This document shows positions 1 through 7,955 of a stretch of 64,000 nucleotides of DNA, one piece after another. Origin of the DNA: an uncultured Oscillospiraceae bacterium (GTDB lineage: Bacteria > Bacillota > Clostridia > Oscillospirales > Oscillospiraceae); the NCBI GenBank assembly GCA_934622035.1, contig CAKTVG010000015.1:7933-71932 (forward strand), read 5' to 3'. Each line of letters starts with the position of its first letter. The stretch's first letter is position 1. The position numbers were made by a program, and so were the translations under genes. Under the pieces are notes generated by a model that was given only the letters and a program-made list of their open reading frames with translations, had not been told where the DNA came from and made no database searches.

Positions 1-567
1 ATACAGCGCGAGATGACCGGCGTTGCGGCCCATGACCTCGACGACGGAGCAGCGCTCATGCGACTGCATGGTGTCGCGCAGCTTGTCGATGCACTCGATG
101 GCGGTGTTGGCCGCGGTATCAAAGCCGATGCAGTAGTCGGTGCAGGCGATGTCATTGTCGATGGTGCCGGGAATGCCGACGACGGAAATGCCGTATTTGG
201 ACAGCGCCAGCGCGCCGCGGAAGGTGCCGTCGCCGCCTATGGCGACAATGCCGTCCAGCCCCAACAGCTTGCAGGTATTGACGGCCTTCTGCTGCCCGGC
301 CTCGGTCATAAATTCTTCGCTGCGGGCGGTATAGAGCATGGTGCCGCCGCGGTTGATGATGTGCGCGACGCTCTTTTCGTCCAGACGGACGATATCGCCG
401 TTGATGAGGCCGTTCCAGCCGCGGCGAATGCCGACGACGTCGATGTCCATACTGATCGCGGCACGGACGACGGAACGCACGGCCGCATTCATACCGGGGG
501 CGTCGCCGCCGCTGGTCAGAACGCCGATTCGGCGGACAGCGCTTTTCTTTCTGGTTGTTTCTGACAT
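1..567 (-). CDS. pfkA: ATP-dependent 6-phosphofructokinase (3' end outside window)
   Basis: Phosphorylates fructose 6-phosphate to fructose 1,6-bisphosphate, the committed step of glycolysis. Only the N-terminal 189 codons are in the window. Visible motifs are the nucleotide loop TSGGDAPGMNA (residues 18-28), GGDG (111-114), PGTIDND with the catalytic aspartate (133-139) and MGR (179-181). The fourth residue of GGDG and the residue before TIDND are both glycine, the pattern of ATP-using enzymes; PPi-using enzymes usually have GGDD and KTIDND. The ATG at 567 has AGGTGGGA just upstream. It is divergent from nadE. Identity is secure; only the missing C-terminal part is unseen. Confidence 0.95.
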   Translation of the reverse strand, partial: MSETTRKKSAVRRIGVLTSGGDAPGMNAAVRSVVRAAISMDIDVVGIRRGWNGLINGDIVRLDEKSVAHIINRGGTMLYTARSEEFMTEAGQQKAVNTCKLLGLDGIVAIGGDGTFRGALALSKYGISVVGIPGTIDNDIACTDYCIGFDTAANTAIECIDKLRDTMQSHERCSVVEVMGRNAGHLALY

Positions 568-612
568 ATGTATCCCACCTATTATGCCGGATTCGGCAAA
601 TTTTTCAATCAT

Positions 613-640
613 ATTATATCGCAGAATTTCAAAAAGTAAA
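613..640 (-). promoter_or_regulatory. Probable pfkA promoter
   Basis: Reading leftward, TTTACT and TATAAT are separated by 16 bp. The -10 is perfect, the -35 matches four of six consensus bases. Transcription would begin about 40 nt before the pfkA ATG. Confidence 0.35.
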
Positions 641-672
641 TAGAAAAGGGATGGAAAAATTCGGGCATCTGT

Positions 673-680
673 GCTATAGT
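673..680 (+). promoter_or_regulatory. Possible extended -10 promoter of nadE
   Basis: TGCTATAGT fits an extended -10 element (TGnTATAAT) about 40 bp before the nadE start. No good -35 hexamer is seen at the right distance, so this is tentative. Confidence 0.35.
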
Positions 681-719
681 GTATGCAATTATTCAAATAA
701 AAGTACGGGAGGGAAACCC

Positions 720-1460
720 ATGGAGTTTCAGGCAAAAAAAGTCAAGGATGAGCTGGTGCAATGGATTCGGGACTGGTTTGACTGCAACGGCAGGGGCTGC
801 AATGCCATCGTCGGCATTTCCGGCGGCAAGGACAGCTCTGTCGTGGCGGCGCTGTGCGTCGAGGCGCTGGGAAAAGAGCGCGTGATCGGCGTGCTGATGC
901 CGAACGGCAGTCAGCACGACATCGATATGTCCCAGCTGCTGGTCCGTCACCTCGGCATTGAGAACTATACCATCAACATCAAGGACGGCTATGACGGCCT
1001 GCTCTCCACGATTCGAAATGAGCTGGGCGAGGTCAGCCGCGATACCACGATCAATCTCGGGCCGCGCATCCGCATGGCGACGCTCTATGCCGTTGCGCAG
1101 AGCCGAAACGGTCGTGTGGCAAATACCTGCAACCTTTCTGAGGACTGGGTGGGCTATTCCACACGCTACGGCGACAACGCCGGTGATTTCAGCCCGCTTT
1201 CCATGCTCTGCGTCCGCGAGGTCAGAGCGCTGGGACGGGAGCTTGGCCTGCCGGAGGTGCTGGTGCAGAAGGTGCCGATCGACGGCCTGTGCGGTCAGAC
1301 GGACGAGGAAAAGCTCGGCTTCACCTATGACACGCTGGATGCCTACATTCGCGACGGCATCGTACCAGCGGCGGAGACGAAAGAACGAATTGACCGCCTG
1401 TATGCCATCAACCGCTTCAAGGTGCGCTATATGGACGTGTTTCCCTATCAGCCGGAGTGA
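720..1460 (+). CDS. nadE: NAD+ synthetase (ammonia-dependent type)
   Basis: Converts deamido-NAD+ to NAD+, the last step of NAD synthesis, in the cytoplasm. The 246-residue product carries the pyrophosphatase signature SGGKDSS at residues 34-40 and the family strings NTCNLSEDWVGYSTRYGD and KVPIDGLCGQTDEEKLG. There is no N-terminal nitrilase-type glutaminase domain, so it should use free ammonia. The ATG at 720 follows GGGAGGGAAACCC; an open frame extends upstream but lacks a better site and covers the promoter region. A GNAT gene starts at or just after its stop codon, so the two are probably cotranscribed. Confidence 0.93.
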   Translation: MEFQAKKVKDELVQWIRDWFDCNGRGCNAIVGISGGKDSSVVAALCVEALGKERVIGVLMPNGSQHDIDMSQLLVRHLGIENYTINIKDGYDGLLSTIRNELGEVSRDTTINLGPRIRMATLYAVAQSRNGRVANTCNLSEDWVGYSTRYGDNAGDFSPLSMLCVREVRALGRELGLPEVLVQKVPIDGLCGQTDEEKLGFTYDTLDAYIRDGIVPAAETKERIDRLYAINRFKVRYMDVFPYQPE

Positions 1461-1465
1461 GGGAA

Positions 1466-1957
1466 ATGGCCTATCTCTGCAAAGCTGCCACACCTGCGGA
1501 GGTGGAAGAAAAATGGAACGAAGCGTGCCGCCTGCACAGCGATAAAAATAACGAGGTCTGGCGCGCCGAGTTTATTTCTTATGCGCGGAACGGACAGCTG
1601 GTGTCGTATTATGGTATGCTGGACGGCGCTCGTATCTGCGAGACAACGGCAATGCTGGACAGAAATATCGTTCAAAACAGCGAGGGACTGGCCGATGCGC
1701 AAACGGCCTACCTTTGCGCCTTTCACACCCAGGAGGCTTATCGAAGCAAGGGCTATTTTTCCGGCCTGTTCCGCTTCATGCTTGCGGATTTAAAGCAAAG
1801 GGGCTATACCAGAGTCACGCTTGGCGTGGAGCCGGGTGAGACAGAAACGCTGCAAATCTATCGACATCTGGGGTTTCATACGTATCTTAAGTCCGCCATG
1901 GAAACCTATCCGGACGGAACCGGAATCGCAGTGGACTATTACGGCAGAGACATATAA
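1466..1957 (+). CDS. GNAT family N-acetyltransferase
   Basis: A 163-residue protein of the GNAT fold, which transfers an acetyl group from acetyl-CoA to an amine; the substrate cannot be told. The acetyl-CoA loop region is the stretch HTQEAYRSKGYFSGLFRFML, followed by the typical beta-bulge and YRHLGF motif near residue 135. ATG 1466 is chosen because GGAGTGAGGG lies at a good distance; an in-frame GTG at 1457 overlaps the nadE stop codon and would add three residues. It is probably translated from the nadE message. It converges on another GNAT gene and shares a terminator with it. Confidence 0.75.
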   Translation: MAYLCKAATPAEVEEKWNEACRLHSDKNNEVWRAEFISYARNGQLVSYYGMLDGARICETTAMLDRNIVQNSEGLADAQTAYLCAFHTQEAYRSKGYFSGLFRFMLADLKQRGYTRVTLGVEPGETETLQIYRHLGFHTYLKSAMETYPDGTGIAVDYYGRDI

Positions 1958-1960
1958 ACC

Positions 1961-1989
1961 AAAGGAGGCTTCATTCTGAAGCCTCCTTT
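1961..1989. terminator. Bidirectional terminator between two convergent GNAT genes
   Basis: Inverted repeat AAAGGAGGCTTCA / TGAAGCCTCCTTT with a 3-nt loop. Its flanking A and T runs suit termination in both directions. The hairpin contains the stop codon of the leftward gene. Confidence 0.75.
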
Positions 1990-2525
1990 GTGTTTATCAT
2001 GGCGTACAGCGCGACGTCGTGCCATTGGCCGTCCTTGCCGAAAAAGAAATCATGCAGGACGCCCTCCTGCTGCATGCCGAGCCGCTGCATCACGCGCGCG
2101 GAAGCGCCGTTTTCTATGCAGCATTTTGTCTGCACCCGGTGAAAGCCGAGGGAAAACAGATATGCAATGACTGCCGCGGCTGCCTCCGTGGCATAGCCAT
2201 GGCGCCAATAGGCGCTGCCGAGCTTCCAGTCCAGCTCGCACCGGCGGCTGCGGCGGCTGCAATCGTCAACAAAAATTTCGCCAATGACCTCGCCGCTGCC
2301 GCGCTCAACAATGGCCCAATAATAGGTGTCCGGCGCGGCGTATGCTTCGTTGGCGGTGGAGAGCCACTGCGAAACCTCCTGCGGCGTCATGGGCTGCTGA
2401 CTGATCCAGCGGTAGACCTCCGGGTCTGACGCCCAATTTTTCAGACAGCTGTCTGCATCCGCCGGGCAAAACGAACGCAGGAGCAGGCGGGATGTGGACA
2501 GCGGCCGTGTGCCTCCGTGCTTCAT
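1971..2525 (-). CDS. GNAT acetyltransferase, RimJ/RimL-like
   Basis: A 184-residue acetyltransferase resembling the RimJ/RimL ribosomal-protein N-acetyltransferase group, though these enzymes often act on small molecules or antibiotics, so the substrate is open. Visible family features are STSRLLLRSF near the N terminus, the acetyl-CoA binding strand and loop around LGSAYWRHGYATEAAAAVI (about residues 101-119), and NGASARVMQRLGMQQEG near the C terminus. Its ATG overlaps the xth stop codon by four bases (ATGA), so translation is coupled. It is the last gene of the leftward dacF-udg-xth operon. Confidence 0.85.
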   Translation of the reverse strand: MKHGGTRPLSTSRLLLRSFCPADADSCLKNWASDPEVYRWISQQPMTPQEVSQWLSTANEAYAAPDTYYWAIVERGSGEVIGEIFVDDCSRRSRRCELDWKLGSAYWRHGYATEAAAAVIAYLFSLGFHRVQTKCCIENGASARVMQRLGMQQEGVLHDFFFGKDGQWHDVALYAMINTKEASE

Positions 2526-3280
2526 TCCGGCGACAGCTCCAGTCCGACGGGACAGTGGTCGGAGCCGAGCACCTCAGAATAGATCGGCGTGGCTTCGACC
2601 CTGTCCCGCAGCCGGTCGGAGACGAGAAAATAATCGATGCGCCAGCCTGCGTTGTTCTGCCGCGCGTGATTACGGTAGCTCCACCAGGAATAGGCTCCGG
2701 CGAGATCGGGGTTGCGGTAGCGGAAGGTGTCGGTAAAACCGGCGGCGAGCAGCTCACCGAATTTGCCGCGCTCCTCGTCGGAGAAGCCGGCGTTGCCGCG
2801 GTTCGGACCGGGATTTTTCAGGTCGATCTCGTTGTGCGCAACGTTCAGGTCGCCGCAGACGATGACCGGCATTTTTTCATCCAGCGCGCAGAGGTAGGCG
2901 CGGAAAGCGTCCTCCCAGGCCATGCGGTGATCGATGCGCTTCAGACCGTCCTGCGCGTTCGGCGTGTAGCAGGTGACAAGGTAAAAATTCGGATATTCCA
3001 GCGTAATCGCGCGGCCCTCGTGGTCCAGCTCCTCCACGCCGATGCCGTAAGCGGCAGAGAGCGGTGTGTGCCGGGTGAAAACCGCAGTGCCGGAGTAGCC
3101 CTTCTTCTCTGCGGAGTACCAGAACTGCTCATAGCCGGGCAGCTCCAGCGTGACCTGATGCGGCTGTGCCTTGGTTTCCTGCAGGCAGAAAAAGTCGGCG
3201 TTCATGGCGTCAAAAACCTCGAGAAAGCCCTTTTGCAGGCAGGCACGGATGCCGTTGACATTCCAGGAAACGAATTTCAT
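2522..3280 (-). CDS. xth: Exodeoxyribonuclease III / AP endonuclease
   Basis: Repairs abasic sites and 3' blocks in DNA. The 252-residue length and the motifs match ExoIII: WNVNGIRA near residue 6, the metal-binding glutamate in QETKAQ (E35), GDLNVAHNEIDL in the middle, and SDHCPVGLEL at the C terminus with the catalytic histidine. AAGGAG sits upstream of the ATG. It overlaps the udg stop by four bases (ATGA). Neighbouring udg makes abasic sites by removing uracil and xth cuts them, so the pair forms a compact base-excision repair unit. Confidence 0.95.
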   Translation of the reverse strand: MKFVSWNVNGIRACLQKGFLEVFDAMNADFFCLQETKAQPHQVTLELPGYEQFWYSAEKKGYSGTAVFTRHTPLSAAYGIGVEELDHEGRAITLEYPNFYLVTCYTPNAQDGLKRIDHRMAWEDAFRAYLCALDEKMPVIVCGDLNVAHNEIDLKNPGPNRGNAGFSDEERGKFGELLAAGFTDTFRYRNPDLAGAYSWWSYRNHARQNNAGWRIDYFLVSDRLRDRVEATPIYSEVLGSDHCPVGLELSPE

Positions 3281-3834
3281 TTGCAAGCTCCTTTCGCCCG
3301 CTCCCGCAGGGAGAGCAGATCCGTGAAGGTTTCCGGCCGCTTGGAGACATCGCGCAGCAGCGCGGAGGGATGGTAAATCGCCATGTAGGAGATGCCGTCG
3401 CGCTCGAACCACTGGCCGTGCTCCCGCGTGATGCGGAAATCCGGCTTGATCAGGCGCATGGCGGCGATTCTGCCGAGACAGACAACAATCTTCGGCTTCA
3501 GCAGCGCCAGCTGGCGCTCAAGATAGCCGATGCAGGCGTCCTGCTCCTGCGGCAGGGGGTCGCGGTTCTGCGGCGGGCGGCATTTGACGATGTTGCAGAT
3601 ATAGCAGTTGTGACGGCCAAGGTCGATGATTGACAGCATGTCGTCCAGCAGGTGTCCGGCGGCGCCAACGAAGGGCTCGCCCTGCAAATCCTCCTGCTGG
3701 CCGGGGCCCTCGCCGACAAAGACGATGTCCGAGGGGCAGGGGCCGACGCCGAAGGCGACCTTATGCCGCGTTTTGCAGAGGGGGCAGGACGTGCAGCGTT
3801 CGCATTCCTGCTGCAAAAGAGCAAGCTCATTCAT
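3277..3834 (-). CDS. udg: Uracil-DNA glycosylase, Fe-S family 4
   Basis: Removes uracil from DNA to start base excision repair. The 185-residue protein has the cysteine spacing of the 4Fe-4S family 4 enzymes: a C-rich N terminus (C11, C14, C17, C20), C85 in NIVKCRPPQNRDP and C101. The active-site motif is GEGPGQQED (41-49, GEAPG in most relatives) and YHPSALLR lies near the C terminus. The ATG at 3834 has GGAGG at correct spacing and overlaps the end of dacF by 8 bp. It is the second gene of the leftward operon. Identification is strong at family level. Confidence 0.92.
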   Translation of the reverse strand: MNELALLQQECERCTSCPLCKTRHKVAFGVGPCPSDIVFVGEGPGQQEDLQGEPFVGAAGHLLDDMLSIIDLGRHNCYICNIVKCRPPQNRDPLPQEQDACIGYLERQLALLKPKIVVCLGRIAAMRLIKPDFRITREHGQWFERDGISYMAIYHPSALLRDVSKRPETFTDLLSLRERAKGACK

Positions 3835-5323
3835 TTGGCTTCCTCCTTGCTGCGCGCCGTGCGCGGCGTTTTTTTGCCTTGTGCACATTAATTGCACGGA
3901 AAATCAGAAGAATGACCGCAAAAAGCAGCACCAGCAGCAGGGGGATGACCAGATACCAGTAGCCCATGAGCTTAGAGAAAAAGCCGTGCACCGCCTCGTT
4001 CGTCTTATCCTCGACGTACTTCGGCGTGGAGCGCTGGACGGCGGTCAGCGTGACGAGGTCGCAGGAGGCAATGGCGCTGCCGTGGTAGACCGCGGTCACG
4101 GTGCCGACGACCTGCCCGGCCTCCAGCGGCGCTTCCAGAGGGGAATCCGAAAGGTATTTGATCTGCATTTCAATTTCGGAAAGATTGCAGTCGTCCGGCA
4201 AAAGCACGCTGATATTTTTACCGGCGCGGACGACGACGTTGCCGCGTCCCTGTGCATAGAGCACCTCCGGCATATCCAGCATGGTCGTGTCGGACAGCAC
4301 CTGCACATAGGAATAGTGCGAAAAGCCGTATTCAAACAGGCGCTTTGTTTCCGTGAAGCGTTCGTCGGTCTGGGTACCGTCCTCGTCGGTGACGGTTTCA
4401 CAGCCGCAGACGATGCTCAGAAAGTGCGTACTGCCGTCCTCGGCGAAGGAAACCAGGCAGCCGCCTGCCCAGGAGGTGAAGCCGGTTTTGCCGCCGATGG
4501 CCTTGTCGTAATAGTACTTGCCGACGGTCAGTCCGCTGATGAGATAGTCCGTTGTGTGCAGCTCGCGCGGTTCGGAGACATTGGTCTGCGGGACGGTATG
4601 GACGGTGGTGGAGGCAATCTCGCGGAATTTTTCGTTCTGCCACGCCCAGCGGGCAAGAACGCTCAGATCGCGCACGGTGGTGTAGTGATCGTCCTCATGC
4701 AGGCCGTGGGTGTTTGCGAAATGTGTGGAGGACATGCCAAGCTTTGCGGCGTATTCGTTCATCAGCGCGACGAAGGCGGGAATGCTGCCGGAAACATACT
4801 CTGCAACGACATTGCAGGCCTCGTTCGCCGAGGAAACCATGACGCAGTACAAAAGCTCCTCAAGCGTAAGCATTTCGCCCTGCTTCAGGTTTGCCGTGCT
4901 GCCGCCGATGGCAAGATCCTGCAAAGCGGCGGAGGAAACGGTCAGAACGTCGTCCAGCTTGCCGCGGTCCAGCGCGATCATGCAGGTCATGATCTTGGTC
5001 AGACTGGCGGGATAGACCTGCTTGTCGATGTCCTGGCTGTAAACCAGCGCATTGCCGTCCAGATCGATGAGCGCGGCGGCCTTGGCCTTTACCGTGTAAT
5101 CCGTCTGCACGGCGTAGTCCAGAAGCGCAGGCGGCGGGGTGACGGAGACGGTCTCTACCGGTTCGGAAGCAGGCTCTGAGGATGGCTGGACGTCGGAAGG
5201 CTCGGAGGCCGTGCTGTCCTGAACGGCATCGGAGGCGTCCGGCTCTGCAAGAGCGGGCAGCAGCGTCAGCTGCGCCAGCAGAGCCAGAAGCAGCAGTACG
5301 GAGAAAATGCGTCTTTTTTTCAT
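3827..5323 (-). CDS. dacF: D-alanyl-D-alanine carboxypeptidase (low-molecular-weight PBP, DacF type)
   Basis: Trims the terminal D-Ala from peptidoglycan pentapeptides on the outer face of the membrane. The 498-residue protein has a signal peptide (1-26), a Ser/Pro/Glu-rich linker (about 27-65), then the S11 peptidase domain with SLTK (107-110), SAN (164-166) and KTG (278-280). A C-terminal hydrophobic segment followed by a very basic tail anchors it. The ATG at 5323 follows GGAGGATATT. A near-perfect promoter lies about 90 bp upstream. Choosing between dacA, dacB and dacF is not possible from sequence alone, so the symbol is provisional. Confidence 0.88.
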   Translation of the reverse strand: MKKRRIFSVLLLLALLAQLTLLPALAEPDASDAVQDSTASEPSDVQPSSEPASEPVETVSVTPPPALLDYAVQTDYTVKAKAAALIDLDGNALVYSQDIDKQVYPASLTKIMTCMIALDRGKLDDVLTVSSAALQDLAIGGSTANLKQGEMLTLEELLYCVMVSSANEACNVVAEYVSGSIPAFVALMNEYAAKLGMSSTHFANTHGLHEDDHYTTVRDLSVLARWAWQNEKFREIASTTVHTVPQTNVSEPRELHTTDYLISGLTVGKYYYDKAIGGKTGFTSWAGGCLVSFAEDGSTHFLSIVCGCETVTDEDGTQTDERFTETKRLFEYGFSHYSYVQVLSDTTMLDMPEVLYAQGRGNVVVRAGKNISVLLPDDCNLSEIEMQIKYLSDSPLEAPLEAGQVVGTVTAVYHGSAIASCDLVTLTAVQRSTPKYVEDKTNEAVHGFFSKLMGYWYLVIPLLLVLLFAVILLIFRAINVHKAKKRRARRAARRKPNE

Positions 5324-5352
5324 AATATCCTCCAAAAGCGGCGGTTTGGCAT

Positions 5353-5381
5353 TGCCGCGGTAAGTCGTTGTATGCTATAAT
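5353..5381 (+). promoter_or_regulatory. Possible comEA promoter
   Basis: TTGCCG and TATAAT with a 17-bp spacer, about 80 bp before comEA. It lies inside the dacF leader on the other strand, so the two divergent transcripts would overlap. Confidence 0.45.
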
Positions 5382-5411
5382 ATAAACGTATTCTTCTGGT
5401 TTCTTTTTGAT

Positions 5412-5439
5412 ATTATAGCAAATTTGCGGGTTATGTCAA
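5412..5439 (-). promoter_or_regulatory. dacF operon promoter
   Basis: Reading leftward: TTGACA, 16-bp spacer, TATAAT. Both hexamers are perfect sigma-A consensus. Transcription should start near 5404, leaving an 80-nt leader. Confidence 0.8.
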
Positions 5440-5460
5440 CGGAAGGCGAGCGGAAAAACG

Positions 5461-5850
5461 ATGAAAGAGAGAAAAATCGAGCTGGCGATGCTGGTGATTG
5501 CCGTTGCATTTATCAGCTTCTGCCTGGGGATGTTTCTTGCCAAGCGGCACGAGCCGGATACGGTCACGATCACGACGGGAAAAACGCCCGTTTCGCAGGC
5601 TGCCTCCGACGCTGCCCAGCAGACGGAGCCGAGCGAGAGCGCGGACTACATTAGCGGCAGACTGAACATCAACACCGCCTCTGCGGAGGATTTTGCGCTG
5701 CTTCCCGGCATCGGCGAGGCGCTTGCGCAGAGAATTGTGGACTATCGGACGGCGAACGGGCCGTTTACGGAGGTGTCGGAGCTTTGCAATGTGTCCGGCA
5801 TAGGGGATAAGCGGCTGGAGGCAATTTTAGAATATATCACAGTGGAGTGA
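5461..5850 (+). CDS. comEA: ComEA-like helix-hairpin-helix DNA-binding protein
   Basis: In competent bacteria ComEA binds incoming double-stranded DNA outside the membrane and passes it to the ComEC channel. This 129-residue protein has one N-terminal membrane segment (about 7-26), a linker rich in Thr/Ser/Ala, and a tandem helix-hairpin-helix domain starting at LNINTASAEDFALLPGIGEA and ending at SGIGDKRLEAILEYI. It is shorter than B. subtilis ComEA because the SLBB-like domain is missing. comEC is present elsewhere in this window (28059). The response regulator gene begins four bases after its stop, so comEA may lead that operon. Confidence 0.85.
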   Translation: MKERKIELAMLVIAVAFISFCLGMFLAKRHEPDTVTITTGKTPVSQAASDAAQQTEPSESADYISGRLNINTASAEDFALLPGIGEALAQRIVDYRTANGPFTEVSELCNVSGIGDKRLEAILEYITVE

Positions 5851-5854
5851 AATT

Positions 5855-6532
5855 ATGAAAATACTGGTTGTAGACGATGAAGAACTGCTGGTCAAGGGGA
5901 TCAAGTTCAATTTGCAGAACGACGGCTATCAGGTCGTGACCGGTTCGAACGGCCGCGAGGCCGTCGCGCTGGCGCACGACCCGGACATCCGGCTGATCGT
6001 GCTGGACGTGATGATGCCGGAGCTGGACGGCATGGAGGCCTGCCGCCGCATCCGGGAGTTTTCCGACGTGCCGGTCATCATGCTTACGGCGAGGACGCTG
6101 GACATGGATAAGCTCATGGGCTTTGAGCACGGTGCGGACGACTACCTGACCAAGCCCTTTAACATTTTGGAGCTGAAGGCGCGCATCAAGGCGCTGCTGC
6201 GGCGCAGCGGCGCGTTGGAAACGAAGAAAAGCCGTATCACGGCGGGTGAGCTGACCGTGGATACGACGGAGCGCAATGTCTATAAAAACGGCAAGCCCGC
6301 CGAGCTGACCGCCCGCGAGTTTGACGTTGTGGAGCTGCTGGTGCGCAATCCGAACCGCGTCTATTCGCGCGAAAATCTGCTGGATCTGATCTGGGGCTAT
6401 GACGAATACCGCAGCGATATCCGCACGGTGGACGTGCATATCCGCCGCATCCGCGAAAAACTGGAGACAAACCCGGCAGAGCCGAAGTATTTCATGACAA
6501 AATGGGGAGTTGGGTACTATTTCAAAGCCTAA
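5855..6532 (+). CDS. OmpR/PhoB-family response regulator
   Basis: DNA-binding response regulator of a two-component system, 225 residues. The receiver domain (1-115) shows the acidic pair D8-D9, phosphoacceptor D51 in LIVLDVMMPELDG, T78 and K100 (YLTKPF). The C-terminal winged helix (about 128-225) contains ELTAREFDVVELL and RTVDVHIRRIREKLE. Its ribosome site GGAG lies inside the end of comEA. It overlaps the start of its partner histidine kinase gene. WalR/PhoP-like in general architecture, but the target genes are unknown. Confidence 0.93.
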   Translation: MKILVVDDEELLVKGIKFNLQNDGYQVVTGSNGREAVALAHDPDIRLIVLDVMMPELDGMEACRRIREFSDVPVIMLTARTLDMDKLMGFEHGADDYLTKPFNILELKARIKALLRRSGALETKKSRITAGELTVDTTERNVYKNGKPAELTAREFDVVELLVRNPNRVYSRENLLDLIWGYDEYRSDIRTVDVHIRRIREKLETNPAEPKYFMTKWGVGYYFKA

Positions 6533-7955
6533 AAAGCGCCTGACCTTTCTGCCGGGCAGCTCACAGCTGCGCTACGCCGCAGCGTACATTGCCATCACCA
6601 CGGTGATCCTGTTTTTTCTGAATATCTATGCGGCGAACACGACGCGCAGTCTGATTTTCAGTGCGCAGCATCGCTCTCTGGAGGAAAAGGCGCAGCTGAT
6701 GACGACGGCGCTTTTGCAGCTCGACGAGCTGACGCCATCTAAAACGGCGCAGGCTGTCAACTCGCTGGATGATCTGCGCACGGCGCGGACGGTCGTGACG
6801 GATGCGGGCGGTACCGCCATCTACGACTCCATGAAAACCGCGAACGCCGAGGGAAAGCTCCTGCTGTATCCAGAAATCGTCGAAGCGCTGGAGGGAAACG
6901 ACGTCTTTTACGGCAGCTACAACGGTAGCGCCATCGAGTCGCACGCCGCCGCGCCTTTGATGCGCGGCTCGGACACGCTGGGCGCAATCTACCTTGTGGA
7001 ATACGACACGGAGCGCGGCGCGATCATCTCCGCGCTGCAAATGAACATTTTACGCATCTCTTTCGGCTTGGAGGCGGTGGTCATCGTGTTCTCCGTCTTC
7101 TTTTCTGCGGCCTTTTCCCGCAGACTGCGCAGCATTCTGCTCTCCATCCGCAGTATGCGCGAGGGCAACTACAGCTACAAGATCAAGCTGCGCGGCCATG
7201 ACGAGATCAACACGCTGGCCAGAGAGTTCAATAATCTGGCAGAGCGCCTGAACGATTCCGAAAAGCGCAGAAGGCAGTTTGTTTCCGATGCGTCGCATGA
7301 GCTGAAAACGCCGCTGGCATCCATCAAGCTGCTCTCGGACTCCATTCTGCAAAACCAGATGGACCCGGAGACGGAGCGCGAGTTTATCGGCGACATCGGC
7401 CGGGAGGCCGACCGCCTTGGGCGGCTTTCGCAGAAGCTCCTGACGCTGACGAAGCTCGACAGCTCCGTCGAGGAGGAGCGGGAGATCATCGATGCCGCGC
7501 CGGTCGCGCAGAAGGTGGTTCGCATGCTGCGCCCGCTGGCGGAGCTGCGCTCCATCCAGATTGAGGCTGATTTGCAGCCGCATTGCCTTTTGATGACGGT
7601 GGAGGACGATCTTTATCAGATTATTTTCAATCTGGTGGAAAACGCAATCAAGTACAATCGCCCGGAGGGCTGGATCGGTGTCTGCCTCCGCCGCGAGGGT
7701 GACGATATTCGCCTTTCCGTGGAGGACACCGGGCCCGGCATTCCGGAGGAGGCGCGAGCGCATATTTTTGAGCGCTTTTACCGCGTGGATAAGGCGCGGT
7801 CCCGCGCTGCCGGCGGCGCAGGCCTGGGACTTTCCATTGTGCACGATATGGTACAGCGCAATTACGGCACCATCGGCGCCTATGCGCGCGAGGACGGAGG
7901 CACGCGCTTTGAGGTGCGCTTCCCCAGCTTTGACACGGAGGAGGAGATCGAATGA
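6510..7955 (+). CDS. Sensor histidine kinase
   Basis: Membrane-bound partner of the response regulator, about 481 residues. Order: membrane helix (about 22-41), extracellular sensor region (42-180), second membrane helix (about 183-202), HAMP (about 203-255), dimerisation/H-box SDASHELKTPLASIKLL with H263, then the HATPase domain with NLVENAIKYN, DTGPGIP and GLGLSIV boxes. The start is uncertain: TTG at 6510 overlaps the regulator gene by 23 bp, has no well-spaced ribosome site, and no in-frame ATG precedes the first membrane helix. A rare non-ATG start shortly downstream is possible. It overlaps the next gene by ATGA. Confidence 0.9.
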   Translation: MGTISKPKKRLTFLPGSSQLRYAAAYIAITTVILFFLNIYAANTTRSLIFSAQHRSLEEKAQLMTTALLQLDELTPSKTAQAVNSLDDLRTARTVVTDAGGTAIYDSMKTANAEGKLLLYPEIVEALEGNDVFYGSYNGSAIESHAAAPLMRGSDTLGAIYLVEYDTERGAIISALQMNILRISFGLEAVVIVFSVFFSAAFSRRLRSILLSIRSMREGNYSYKIKLRGHDEINTLAREFNNLAERLNDSEKRRRQFVSDASHELKTPLASIKLLSDSILQNQMDPETEREFIGDIGREADRLGRLSQKLLTLTKLDSSVEEEREIIDAAPVAQKVVRMLRPLAELRSIQIEADLQPHCLLMTVEDDLYQIIFNLVENAIKYNRPEGWIGVCLRREGDDIRLSVEDTGPGIPEEARAHIFERFYRVDKARSRAAGGAGLGLSIVHDMVQRNYGTIGAYAREDGGTRFEVRFPSFDTEEEIE